Shown here: positions 44,981 through 56,079 of the stretch, one piece after another | Layout of the letters: every line of letters begins with the position of its first letter | Numbering within the stretch: the stretch's first letter is position 1 | The notes under the pieces: generated by a model | Database searches by the model: none | The model's input: only the letters and a program-made list of their open reading frames with translations | Told to the model about the DNA's origin: nothing | Translations under genes and position numbers: made by a program | Assembly: GCA_036245525.1 (NCBI GenBank) | Contig: BTPG01000008.1 | Span: 33,490,850 to 33,554,849, forward strand | From: Semisulcospira habei | Taxonomy: Eukaryota > Mollusca > Gastropoda > Semisulcospiridae | Direction: 5' to 3' | Length of the DNA stretch: 64,000 bases

Positions 44981-47900
44981 TCTAGCCCACTCGGCACCGG
45001 CCTCCACGTGGCGTGGGTGGTTAGTCTCCTCTGTCACTGACTGAGTGGGCTAGCGAAAGAGTGCCATCTTTCAAGTTGTCCAGGATGAGGACTTGATGTC
45101 AGCAGATATGTTGTTCAGTCTTTTTCACTGGTCCGGGTTTTAAGGAGCTGTGCTAACCCAGGTCCTACCATGTTGGATTGGCCTTTAAAAATAATCGTGA
45201 GCTTTTGGTGACCTCAGCCCAGTCCGGCCTCTAGGAGCCCTAGGTGCGCGGTTGTCTTCGGCCAGACCCTGCTGCTGTGCGTGGAAGGACGTAGTGGTTG
45301 ACTCGCCACCTCTGGGGGGGGAGCTCTCGCTCATCGACTCCGTGACTAGCAACAACAAAAAAATGTCGTAAGTAGGAAGACCACCGAAGTGACTCGGCAG
45401 TAGTGCGGAGTTTCCTCCGGAGGGAGTCCCCTACTACCTGACATATATACAGCAGCGGGACCGGGAGTCTGGCTGGAGCAACTGGCGGGCCTGGGTGAGC
45501 ACAATGGGGTTGATGGGGGTGAGCGGCGTGGGAGGAAGACCTCTGAATAACTCAGAAGACTATAATACCCTTTTTACATTATCAGAACTGCAACAAGCCC
45601 TGCAGAAATGTAATGACTCTGCTGCTGGCCTAGATACTATCCACTATCAACTCCTAACGCATCTGCCTGAGAAGTCACTCCTTGTACTTCTCAAGGCCTT
45701 TAACCATGTCTGGATAACTGGCCATTTTCCACCATCTTGGCGCCAGGCTGTGGTCTGCCCTGGGGGACTTGGGTGGGGTTGACTACTTTTTAGTTCCCAG
45801 GGTCACCCTGGTCAGCCCCACAGGTTGGGTTTCCCTTCTACTCTGGGGCATGTGTTTCTGTCTACCTTTGGTCCATTCACCTGTATTTGCCTTTTTTAAA
45901 ACTCTCCCAACTGTCTGCACTGCCTGTAGCTCTTGATATTGGATGTGTGTTGCTAAATGGTCTTAGCTTTATTAAGGCCCCATGGCGTAGGTTTATTTAA
46001 CGTATTGGACCGGCTGGCGACATACATTCAATATTCTGTTTATTATTTTTTTTCAGAAGCAGTGCAGGCACGTCCTGAGAAAGCCTTGTTGCTGTCGGGA
46101 CGTTAAGCAATGTACAATCAATAAATTTTCTTCGATCTTGAGAAGGCATATGACACTACCTGGAAGTATGGAATAATGTCTGACTTGTTGGACATGGGTT
46201 TTAAAGGGCACCTGCGCGTTTTTATTCACAATGTTTTGTCTAACCGGTCCGTTCAATATCCGTGTGGGCTCCACCCTCTCTGACTCCTTTGAACAGGAGA
46301 TGGGTGTCCCGTAGGGCAGCATTCTGTCTCCTGTTTTATTTAGTATTAAAATTAATAACATTGTACAGGTTGTCAAGGAGGGTTCTGAGTGCTCTTTGTT
46401 TGTGGACGAATTTGCTTTGTGCGCACGAGGTCGAGGACTTGCGTCCCTTGAGAGGCGCTTGCAACTGTGCGTTGATCGCATCCAGGGGTGGGTGTCTCTC
46501 AACGGATTCAAGTTCTCGCCCTCCAAGACAGTCTGTGTGCATTTTACTAACCAGACGAATTTTTTTCCAGAACCTAGCCTGAGCATTGCTGGACTGCCAA
46601 TTAAGGTGGCCGAGGAGGCAAAGTTTCTGTGGGTCATCTTTGACAAAAGACTGACCTTCCGCAACCATATAAATTACCTTCGAACCTCTTGTCAGAAGGC
46701 TCTCGACGTTCTTAGTGTCGTCGGTCGTACTGACTGGGGTGCAGACCGCACTGTCTTACTTCGACTGAACCGGGCCCTTGTTCGGTCCAAACTTGATTAC
46801 GGCTCTGTGGTGTATGGCTCCGCTTCCAAGTCTGTTCTTCAGCGTCTGAACACAGTTCACCATCAAGGTCTGCGGATATGTCTGGGGGCCTTCAGGACGT
46901 CTCCAGTTCCTAGTCTGTATGCAGAGGCAAGGGAGCCTTCTCTCAAGCTTCGCCGCATCCGCCTCATGCTCAGCTACGTTCTGAAACTAAAGGCCCATCC
47001 AGACAATCCTGCCTAGGATTGTTTTTAAACCGCCGTTTGCAGAGATTTACGATACCCATCCGGGAGCTGTCCGTCCACTTTCCTTCCGTGTCCGACCTCA
47101 ACTGCAGGCGGCCGGAGTGGACCTGGACAGAGTTTCGGAATCTCTGCAACACATCACTCCAGCCTGGCTATTACCAGTTCCTGACATCTTGCTGGACTTG
47201 ACCGCCCACAAGAAGGACTCTACCCCACCAGCCATATACCAACAGAGCCTCAATGAACTCCTTTCAAGTTTTCCTGGCTATTGCCGTATCTATACGGATG
47301 GGTCAAATTCTGAGGATGGGAAAGCTGCTGCGGCCGCAGTGTCCTGTCGCCATCCTAGACGCCCATTTAAGCACCGCCTCCCAGACCATTCATCTGTATT
47401 TAGTGCAGAACTGCATGCAGTTCTGCTCGTACTCTGGCATGCTTATCGGTCTAGAGAAAGCAACTTCCTGATTCTGTCTGACTCTCTTTCTGCCCTGCAG
47501 GCCCCTCAGGGCACAGGAACAGACCACCCACTGCTGGTGCAGATTAGAGAACTCTACACAGACTTGATTAAGGAATATTATGACATCATTTTTATTTGGG
47601 TCCCAGGGCAAGTGGGCATCGAAGGCAACAAGATCGCAGATTCTGCTGCCAACGATGCCCGCAACGACCCTGTCCCTGACGGACAGGCTGTTTATAGTGA
47701 TTTTAAACCCGTGATTCAGTAGTGCGTACAAAGCCCGTGAGTGGCAGTCCGAGTGGGACAAAGAGGAAGCTAACAAGCTGCATGAAGCTCTTCCTAAGGT
47801 GTCCGACAGTCTACTTTACCGCTGTGACAGCCGCCGTGAGGAGACTGTCCTTGCTCGGCTCCACAACGGGCACTCCTATTTACTAAAACAGGAGGAGCGT

Positions 47901-48309
47901 CCATGGTGTTATGCCTGCGATGAGCAGTATTCAGTTAAACACATTTTGCTGTCTTGTACCGATTTAATTGACACAAGATAAAAACAGTTCGGGCACTGCA
48001 GTCTCCTTGAAGGTTTTGTTCCGAGATGTTCCCCCGGACAAGATCTTCAGTTTTCTGAGAGTGCAATATTTTTCATAAGATTTGAGCATTCATAGACTAT
48101 GCTAATTCTATTATTTTGACCTTTTTGTGACTCGTAGACGTTTCCTTTAAAGACCTGCGCGACATTTTAGCATGAAATATTTTAAAGATATATTTACATC
48201 ATGTCTTAAGACCTTTCTTTTAGTCTGGCTGGCCAGATTTTTACCCATCCCGCCGTGAGATGGTCTTGGTTGCCTGCTCGGCGTTAAACCCAAATAACTA
48301 ACTAACCCA
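44981..48309 (+). mobile_element. I-clade LINE, inserted in the fold-back element
   Basis: CCCATTGG at 44973-44980 and again at 48310-48317 is the target duplication. The 5' region (44981-45490) is non-coding. The RT N-terminus is at 45495-45750 (FTLSELQQALQKCNDSAAGL). Fingers are missing at a SINE Z insertion; RT resumes FFDLEKAYDTTW near 46125. RNase H at about 47270-47720 has YTDGS, SAELHAV and SDSLSAL. A terminal HILLSC motif is at 47940. Dead copy: the expected FVDD box reads FVDE, the PQGS motif has a stop, the RNase H histidine is Gln (WVPGQVG), and there are frameshifts. ORF1 and endonuclease are absent. Tail GCCTGCTCGGCGTTAAACCC AAATAACTAACTAAC. Confidence 0.82.
45754..46122 (+). mobile_element. 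SINE Z inside the I-clade LINE, with loss of LINE sequence
   Basis: Starts within the SINE head (TGCCCTGGGGGACTTGGGTG) and ends ACAATCAAT. No flanking duplication is seen. The LINE frames on either side do not meet: the RT region between the WRQAVV segment and FFDLEKAYD (about 80 residues) is missing. Confidence 0.75.
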
Positions 48310-48719
48310 CCCATTGGCCTACAATTTCACAACATTAGTGTGACATATAGTGCTCACAAAAAGTAAGGAACGCCATCAATTCAGCTTGAATTATTATAAT
48401 GTCAGAAACATCCTGCAAACTGCAGTCACCTTTTTGGTCTGATTAATGTTTAAACTTTTTGGGACATTTTAATAATTTTCAAGCTAAAAGTAATACATCC
48501 TTTACTTTTTGTGATCACTATATGTCACACTAATGTTGTGAAATTGTAGGCCATTGGGATAGCTTAAATACTGATATAACCCGTGATTATACCCATTCTG
48601 AGGACTTTTAGTAATTCAAGCTGACAAGTTAGTATACCTTACTATTAGTGAGCAGTATATGTCACTCAGTTTGGCCGAGGTTGGGCGACGCCGAGGTTGG
48701 GACCCAACACCGACCTATG

Positions 48720-48935
48720 AGGACCATTACTAGGGAAAAAGAGCAGCAGTTTCCTGTTGACTCCGTCTTACAGTCAGTTACGTCAGCTGTTTGCCGCGAG
48801 TAACGGACATGCATTGCTGAGACTGAATGCAGTGTTCGACGTTCATTAGCCCGATTTAAATGTAAGAAAGTTCTATGTAGGTCAGTGGTAGTCTGAAAGA
48901 GAATGGCCCTTGGGTCCTGAGTATGACAGACAGTG
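48720..48935. other. Unassigned
   Basis: No gene or repeat recognised between the fold-back element and the next MITE. Confidence 0.3.
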
Positions 48936-48939
48936 ACCT

Positions 48940-49062
48940 AGTAAGCAAAGATCCTCGTGCCGAAGTCGGCCGCCCGCCCGCTGTGGGCCCGCGCACTGTC
49001 ACATTCGTGCGCGGGCCCACCGCCTGCGGCCGACTTCGGCCTGATATCCTTTTGCGTACTGA
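48940..49062. mobile_element. Pal-E element
   Basis: GTAAGCAAAGATCCTCGTGC CGAAGTCGGCCG.. GTGGGCCCGCGCAC with inverse. Confidence 0.75.
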
Positions 49063-49655
49063 GACGCTAGACTGGCTTAACCTTGACCTAGAAACACGGC
49101 ACGGCTTATGACACATTCGAGATGTGCTCCCTGCTGATTCACGGCTTTATATGCTGCCTATCCGGATGCAGCCGTATGTCTCGAGTGACTCGAGTGAAAT
49201 GCATGAGCGGTGCTGCTAGGTTCCCCGCCACCAAACGCGTGTCATTGGCCGGAGTTCCGGCTCAGATTCCGTTTACTGCGGATCGGCAGGATCAGTTTAG
49301 CAGGGGAAGAAAAAGGCGCGGAAATCAGTAGAAACCCGCTCCAAATCCGAGCCCACAGAAATTACCATCCGTCGCCGAGATTTAACTTGACGAAAACAAC
49401 TGACGCAATCGCAGACGACCACGCGGCAATCGCAGACGACCACTGACGCTTCGTAACACAGATCCAGTGGCCTCATGAACGGAGCTGTGCGGCCTCAGTC
49501 TCGCATTTCGTATCGTTTACAAATCCGGCCTTTCGCTGCCAGTGGACGCAAATTGTGTGCAGGTGTAATTTAAAAATAAAAACAAATTCAGAGTAAATTA
49601 TCCCCAGCCCCCCCCCCCATCCTTCCTCCCCCGGCCGCTCCCCACAAAAAAAGTT

Positions 49656-49816
49656 AAGAAAGAAAAGACAGTGTATAAACAACCATGGATACAAAGTGGT
49701 TTAAGCAAGAGGCCGGCATAGATCCTCTTGAGCCCCCGCAAGTGCGGGGGCTCATGAGGATCTATGCCTTTTGCAGATACGTGGTGTTCATTTTTTTTCG
49801 GCAGTGAAGGGGTTAA
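49656..49816. mobile_element. Pal-B MITE
   Basis: GCATAGATCCTCTTGAGCCC CCGCAAGTGCGGGGGCTCAT core and right end TCGGCAGTGAAGGGGTTAA. Confidence 0.78.
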
Positions 49817-49819
49817 AAC

Positions 49820-50760
49820 GTATTGAAAACTCTTATGGCGGGTTTGCAATTCTGAGAGGTAAGTTGCAGAAAAATACTGACACGGAACACTTACCTTAAA
49901 TGTGTCCTTTTTACTCTCTATCCATGCCTAGGAAATCACCAGTTGGCCCGCTGCATCCAAGACCAGTCTATTACGTACCTGACACCCTTTTTGCTCACTA
50001 GCGTTTTTGTTCTTGCCAATCAGTACGAGTATTTGGGTTTGTCTGTGCGATACGCATCAGGTTGGAGCTATGGCATGAGTAGAGCGCGGAAGTATTCGTT
50101 CAGTTGTAGTTTTGGACACATTAATATTTTGTGGGCGTTATGCAGCTTCCAGCAGCCCAGGCCACTTACGCAGACTGATGAGTCTGATCTCATGATATCA
50201 TCATATTGCCATTTTCTACAAGAACCAAACACAATTTCTTACTTATCTGCGATATTTTTGTTTTCATTATTTTAGCGCAAGTGTTATCAGTGGACACTAA
50301 ATTAATGATCATTTTAGTGCAAACTGAAGCCAAAAGCAGCCTGGCCCTCGAAACTGCATAATTGTTGCAGATTCTGTGTATGCCCCATGCAGTTTCCAAG
50401 CGAATGCATCCCTTTCCTCTGACGGAATCGGTTAGCGATAGATGGGATCTCCCTGGCAAACAAAAACTATGATGTGCTTGTGTCAAATTACGTAAACCAG
50501 GAAGGCCATTTTTTTTTTTAGAAAAGCAAGATTTTATTGTTACACAATGAAACTCATCTAGCTTTTCTCGAAAATGGACATATTGGGTTTTGTCAATTAG
50601 ATGGCAGACGGTTTTGCTGCTAAGTGTTGGTCCCTTCAGTGCCGCAAGGGTCATGGTGTGCGTGAAAATCTGTGTAAGTTTCTCGCGTGGCAGTGATCGG
50701 CGGTCTACACTAACATCCTCAGCCGAATGCGGAAATTTTCTAGGTTGAAACTTAAACCCA
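49820..50760. other. No recognisable gene
   Basis: Short ORFs only. A few degenerate segments with no family match. Confidence 0.3.
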
Positions 50761-50771
50761 ATTTGCTAGTT

Positions 50772-50985
50772 TTAACACATTCTACCCCAGGACCGAAATC
50801 CCCAAGTTTTGAAGCTGCCCTCTGAAGGACTGTATTACAATACTAGAGACAGATCGAGCATGATAGTTCAAGGGTGGTGCCAGAATAGCTTGGCGCCTAT
50901 GGGCGCCAAGCTATTCTGGCACCACCCTTGAACTATCATGCTCGATCCATGTCTTGCAGTGGTGTGTCGGGGCTGAATGAGTTAA
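50772..50985. mobile_element. Complete Pal-A MITE
   Basis: TTAACACATTCTACCCCAGG .. GGGGCTGAATGAGTTAA. Core GAGCATGATAGTTCAAGGGT with perfect inverse; 214 bp. Confidence 0.87.
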
Positions 50986-51022
50986 CCAGGTACGCTTCAG
51001 TGCTGTGTTTCTGCAATCTTCG

Positions 51023-51155
51023 TTAACTCATCATCCAAAACTGAGCCCTAGCTGTCCTAAGGAACGTGGATTCAACGTGGTGTCAGCAAGAGGCATAGAT
51101 CTGTACCTCTTGCAGCTGGGTGGTGTTCACATTTTCTCGGCACTGAACGGGTTAA
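51023..51155. mobile_element. Pal-B MITE with deleted core
   Basis: TTAACTCATCATCC.. AGCAAGAGGCATAGATCTGT ACCTCTTGCAG.. CTCGGCACTGAACGGGTTAA. Most of the central hairpin is lost. Confidence 0.65.
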
Positions 51156-51559
51156 AGTTGGATTTTACGCACATGCGTTGCGCAGTAATGCTGCTATCAC
51201 ACCGAACGGCAAGTTGTTTTTACGCGCAGCGATCTCCACGTTCAACACTGCTGGCATCAATCCCTGTACGTAAGCGAAGCCAGCACCGAAAAGGCATTGA
51301 GCTTTGCGGCAGCTCATGAGAATCTATGCCTTTTGCAGATGGAAGGATAGAGCTGTTTTATGCTGGAGTCCCTCGTAAGCATGTTCCCTGCTGTTTGCTT
51401 GCTTGTTTTTATATCTCCGATTTCTCTTGAAAGGATTGAGACTGATGTTCTACTTGGTTGTTTCGGGTTCTTCGGCTAGATCGGCGGTGATTTTACCCTT
51501 TCACTGGCCGATTCAGTCCAGCCAGCAGATGAGGAGGTACACTGAACTGCAAAATCTAA

Positions 51560-51925
51560 CGGTAGACCTGAATTCATTTCAATTCAATTCAAATAACTTT
51601 ATTTATCCCTTAAAGGGCAATTACATTTGTGTGGACGGGCGGAACAATCAAATAAAGTCATTCAATAAACATTAATTAATATCAGGACATTCTAATGTCC
51701 CATTTGTACCTGATATTAATATGCTAAATCTGTAATACTTATAATACTAATATTAAGACATATTAAAACTCTAAACTAATACAATTACTAAAACATTATT
51801 TAAAACTTAAAGAGCATTATTATCGACATTATCAGCGAACGTCTTACTTTCCTTTTACACCCTCTACAACTGTCCATCCAGGCCAGCGATACCCACGCGA
51901 GGAAACAGCTGTATTAACACACACC

Positions 51926-51992
<67 letters not shown>

Positions 51993-52790
51993 ACGCACAC
52001 ACACTTTTAACAGCTGTGTCGTAGATTTACAAAATATTGAACAGTCGGGCGGCAACAGGGATGAAAGACAGTTTCCTGCGGTTGGTTTTACATGATGGTT
52101 GTCTGTATCGGCGGCCAGACGGGAGCAATTCAAAGAGGTCTTTCATCACGTGAGCATCACTAGCCAGGATGAACGTAGCTTTTCTTACAATCTCAGTGAC
52201 GATCGCAGAACACGGCTAAACTTCTCTGTTCTTCCCCAATGATCTTGGAGCTGAGATGAACAATTCTCTGAAGACTGTTTTTGTTTTTAACACTAAGATT
52301 TGGGAACCAGCAAATAAACGAAAAAGTCAGGACGCTTTCTAAGAAAGATTTGTAAAAGTCAAAGTTAAAACTATGATGGTCCTGTCAACAGAGAAATAGT
52401 TCAGCTTTCTCAGAAATACAATCTCTGCGTTGGCCTTTCTTCACAACAGTTTCAGTATTGTCATCCGAATTCAGTTTATCATCGAAGATGGTGCCTAAGT
52501 ATTTATACTTCTGGACAACTGCAACTTCCTTATCATGTATAATAGTCTTACTGTGATCCTGCTGGTTCATCCTAAAATCAACAATAAGGTCACATGTCTT
52601 ACCCACGTTAAGCTCTAAAAAATAATCATCGCACCATTGAACAAAGTCAGTCAATGAGGGTCCATGTTCATCAGATGACCCTTGCTGAAGGGAAAGTAAG
52701 GCGCTGTCATCTGAAAACTTGACAATGAATTGTCAGCATGACAACTCCTACAATCGTCAGTGTACAGGATGTAATGGAGTGGAGATAGGC
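51560..52790 (-). mobile_element. 5'-truncated CR1/L2/Rex1-group LINE
   Basis: On the minus strand, frames give FSDDSALLSLQQGSS (RT box C), then TDFVQWCDDYFLELNVGKTC, KYKYLGTIFDDKLNSD and, after frameshifts, a thumb/C-terminal region with FYKSFLESVLTFSFICW. The 3' part holds a (CA)n tract (51925-52003). The end is TTTGAATTGAATTGAAATGA. Frameshifted and therefore inactive. Confidence 0.78.
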
Positions 52791-52807
52791 AGGGCGGTGT
52801 GTCATAT

Positions 52808-53025
52808 GCTTATTAGCCCATTGTATCCCGAGGCTGATTTTTAAAAAATGCTTTGTCCTGTGAAGGCTACTTACAGATTAAGAGATAGATCTGTTTTAGT
52901 TCTAGGGTGGCGCCAAAATAGCCTGGCGCCTTTAGGCGCCAAGCTATTCTGGCACCACCCTTGAACTATCATAGTCAACATGATTAATTTTTAAGCAGCA
53001 GTGTATCAAGATGAAAAGGGTTAAA
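52808..53025. mobile_element. Pal-A2 MITE
   Basis: TTAGCCCATTGTATCCCGAG GC .. AAGATGAAAAGGGTTAA around the GGCGCCAAGCTATTCTGGCA core. Confidence 0.72.
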
Positions 53026-53322
53026 ACCTTTCATTACACGATTTTGCTGTAATAGACGGTAATAGTTAAAAGAATATATATATATATATATCTGCTTACG
53101 AACTGCATACTCACCGGCGCGTACGGAAACACTCGTACCGTCACACACCGCCAAGACATACGCACGCACATGTGCACACACTGACACTCGCGCCACACTG
53201 ACGTGACACGCACGCGGCATGCACAAACGTACGCACGGAACCTGTCACACTCACCCCATCGAACGCACGCGGCTGACGCGGTGCACACTCACACACCGAC
53301 AATGTCGGCGATGCCGACAATG

Positions 53323-53414
<92 letters not shown>
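53323..53414. repeat. (TC)n microsatellite at the start of a LINE remnant
   Basis: Pure TC, with GATGCCGAC on both sides. Confidence 0.95.
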
Positions 53415-53417
<3 letters not shown>

Positions 53418-53439
53418 GACGATGCCGACCCCACGAATG

Positions 53440-54388
53440 CAGTCACCACAGTCGTCATGCATGTCGGCATCAATGACTGTAAGCGTGGGCCGGTTCGTCA
53501 TCGGCAAGAAGGGCTGGATGAGGATGTGATTTCTGCTGCCAGACGAGTCTTCCCCAAGGCAGAAATCTTCATCTCGTCCATCCTGCCCACGATTTGAACA
53601 ACGAACGTCCAGTCAGCAGCCGGATCCATGCGTCACAGACACCAACCTTTGTCTCAGGGAGGTGTGCCACTCGCTGAAGGTCAACTTTATTGACAACGAC
53701 CAAGTGTTCTTTCTACACAAGGACCGGCGAGGTAAAGAGCGGGTGGTTTAGAGACGCCATCCATCCGAACCAGTGCTCTCGCTGTACTAACATCAAGCGG
53801 GCGTACCGTGGCCCTGGCCGTACCTCCAACAACGTAACCCGCCCCACTGAGGTTAAACAACAAAACCCACGCCACCACGGACAGCTAAATGTACCCGGGC
53901 ATGGCGGTAAAAACGGGCATCCCGGCCCTAGAGATCAAAGGCCTAAACACAGTCAGCGCCCTCAGCACACAGCCAGTTCAAGCCTCTGGCGCCCCGACTC
54001 CGCCAGGAGCAGGCTGTGACGAAAGTCTTCAGACTGGCGCCCCAATTCCACCATGAGCAGGCTTTTGCAAAAGACTACAGTCAGCACGATCCGAACCATG
54101 CTGACCGTACACCAGCGCCGTTTGCGTATGGCGGTGGATCAAAGCCCGGGGCTGCTCCAGAACACAAGCGACAGCAGCCGGGCTATGATCGCACCTCAAC
54201 ACTCATGGGCGCCCCTTCCTACATGGCAGGCGGTCGACCTGTGTACCCCTACCCCAACCCCCCAACTTTCCTCTACCCCCCCCCCCCCCCCGACGCCCCC
54301 ACCCCCTGGAGTGCCGCAGCTTAGTGAAAGTGACTGTGCCGCCTTGTTTTCACTGCTTCAAAAGTTCAGGCCACGCGCCGGAAATTAG
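53440..54388 (+). pseudogene. LINE ORF1 remnant with SGNH hydrolase-like domain
   Basis: Broken frames read VVMHVGINDCKRG (block with HVGxND), FPKAEIFISSILPT and FIDNDQVFFLHKD, then WFRDAIHPNQ, which carries the DxxH pair of SGNH esterases. Esterase-like ORF1 domains are known from CR1/L2 LINEs. The C-terminal part is Pro/Gln/His-rich, including a C-tract run of prolines at about 54279. Stops at the 53600 region and frame changes make it a pseudogene. Confidence 0.72.
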
Positions 54389-54399
54389 GACACGCGTCC

Positions 54400-55150
54400 C
54401 TAGGTGATAGCCATTTCGACAGTATATGAATATTAGTAGGAAACGCCCTTCTCATTTTGACAGCGTGTGTTTGAGTCGTGATTTGCATCAGTTTCTTCTT
54501 CTTTGATAAAGTTCCACTGTGCGCGTTTTGTGAACCAATTATTGACAGTAATTCCCAATTAATCTGCTATTATCATTTCCCGATTTAAAGATACTTTATT
54601 TCACCTAGCGATTTTTGAAATTATTTATCGTTGCACCATTTTCGTAGACTTTAAATTTATTCTTGTTTTTCTTTCTTCTTATTTTTAAGTCGTCAAAATA
54701 GCTTTGTGTATTATGAACTTTGTCACAGGTGAACGTGCATAGTTCCTTGACAAGTCATTTTTCATTTGTTTTCTTTTACAGTTGCTGACTTTGTTATTTT
54801 TTGTTGATATAACCAAGCAAGAAAACCGTAAACATTCTGTTGAACTCAGACTAAGCGCGTGATAAACATTGTGATTTTCCGCCGTGTATTGTTTTTTATT
54901 GAGCTTTTTTTTTAAAAGCATTCTATAGATATTGATAATAGTTGATTTTTGTTTTGTGAGAATAATTTTTTGTGACCATATTTGTATTATATCTCTCGCT
55001 ACATTTGTGTTTTTACCGACATGCAAAATCGTAATCTAAATACTGTTCCGAAACGAACAGACGAACTGAGAATTGGCTAGTCTTAACATATACCATCTAG
55101 TTAACAAGGTGCCCGATTTATCTGTGTTCCTAAACACGCCCTTATATTTT
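54400..55150. other. LINE inter-ORF spacer, AT-rich
   Basis: No coding resemblance. Lies between ORF1 and ORF2 of the LINE remnant. Confidence 0.45.
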
Positions 55151-55157
55151 TCATATT

Positions 55158-55832
55158 TTGGGTGTGTCCGAGTCAAGGCTTAAACGTTCAATAAGGGAAA
55201 ACTCCATTTCTGTCCCAAACTTCCCAGTACTCCGCAGAGACGCCTCAAGCCCTCAACACACTGGACTAGCAGTATATATACATAATTCAATACTTGGTAA
55301 CGTCAAACGGCGACAAGACTTAGAGTCAGCTCAAGTGGAAAGCTTGTGGGTAGAAGTGAAAACATCTAAATCAACCCCAGTCCTCATTGGCTTTATTTAT
55401 AGAAATCACGCAGCCAGCTGGGACTGGTATGATGACTTCGTAGCAATGATGGATAGCGTAAATCAAAATAAAGCTGACGTTGTTCTTTTGGGCGATTTTA
55501 ATATTGATCTTTCTAAATCTGAAGGGTCCAATGCTGCATGGGCGTCAACAACAGCACTATTCGGTTTAGAACAGTTAATTAAAACCCCCACTAGAACCAC
55601 ATGTACATCTTCAACCCTGATTGATCATATTTATGTGACAAATGATGATACAATATCAAATGTACATGTTCCCTCCTTAGCTGTCAGCGACCATAACCCA
55701 GTATGTTGCACAGTCTCCATGAAACTAGACAAAGAAAACAAAAAGAGACATAAAACAATTAAATATCGTTCTTTCAAAAAAATTAATAACGGCGACTTTC
55801 TGCGGGATCATGCGCAATACTCCTTTCAGTGA
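55158..55832 (+). pseudogene. LINE ORF2: endonuclease domain (partial)
   Basis: APE-type endonuclease blocks: SESRLK near the start, VVLLGDFNIDLSK, TLIDHIYVT and AVSDHNPV. The frame breaks at 55830, and the linker to the RT (to 56080) continues in other frames. Confidence 0.8.
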
Positions 55833-56079
55833 GGTGTATAACACCACTTCTCCTGACAGTGCCCTGTCGTACTGGATGGATCTATTCCTTGGGGTCCTAA
55901 ATAAGCATGCCGGCGCCCATACGAGAAAAACGAGTTTAGCACTCTACCCTGCCACCCTGGTTAACAGTAGATATCAAACAGGCCATGTCATTTAGAGACA
56001 AACTTAAGAAAGAAAAACAGTTTGATGAATATAAGAAACAACGAAACCGTGTTAAATACCTAGTGAGAGCGTAAAAAAA

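Larger units (their letters stand above)
44828..48710. mobile_element. Fold-back TIR element, split by a LINE
   Basis: Left arm 44828-44980 begins TGTTGGGTCCCAAACTCGGC. The right arm 48551-48709 ends with its inverse. A second inner inverted repeat (CCTACAATTTCACAACATTA, 48319-48369 against 48490-48550) completes a fold-back structure of about 550 bp once the LINE is removed. Flanking 8-mers CGACCTCT (44820-44827) and CGACCTAT (48711-48718) fit a hAT-like 8-bp duplication with one mismatch. No transposase is present. Confidence 0.68.
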
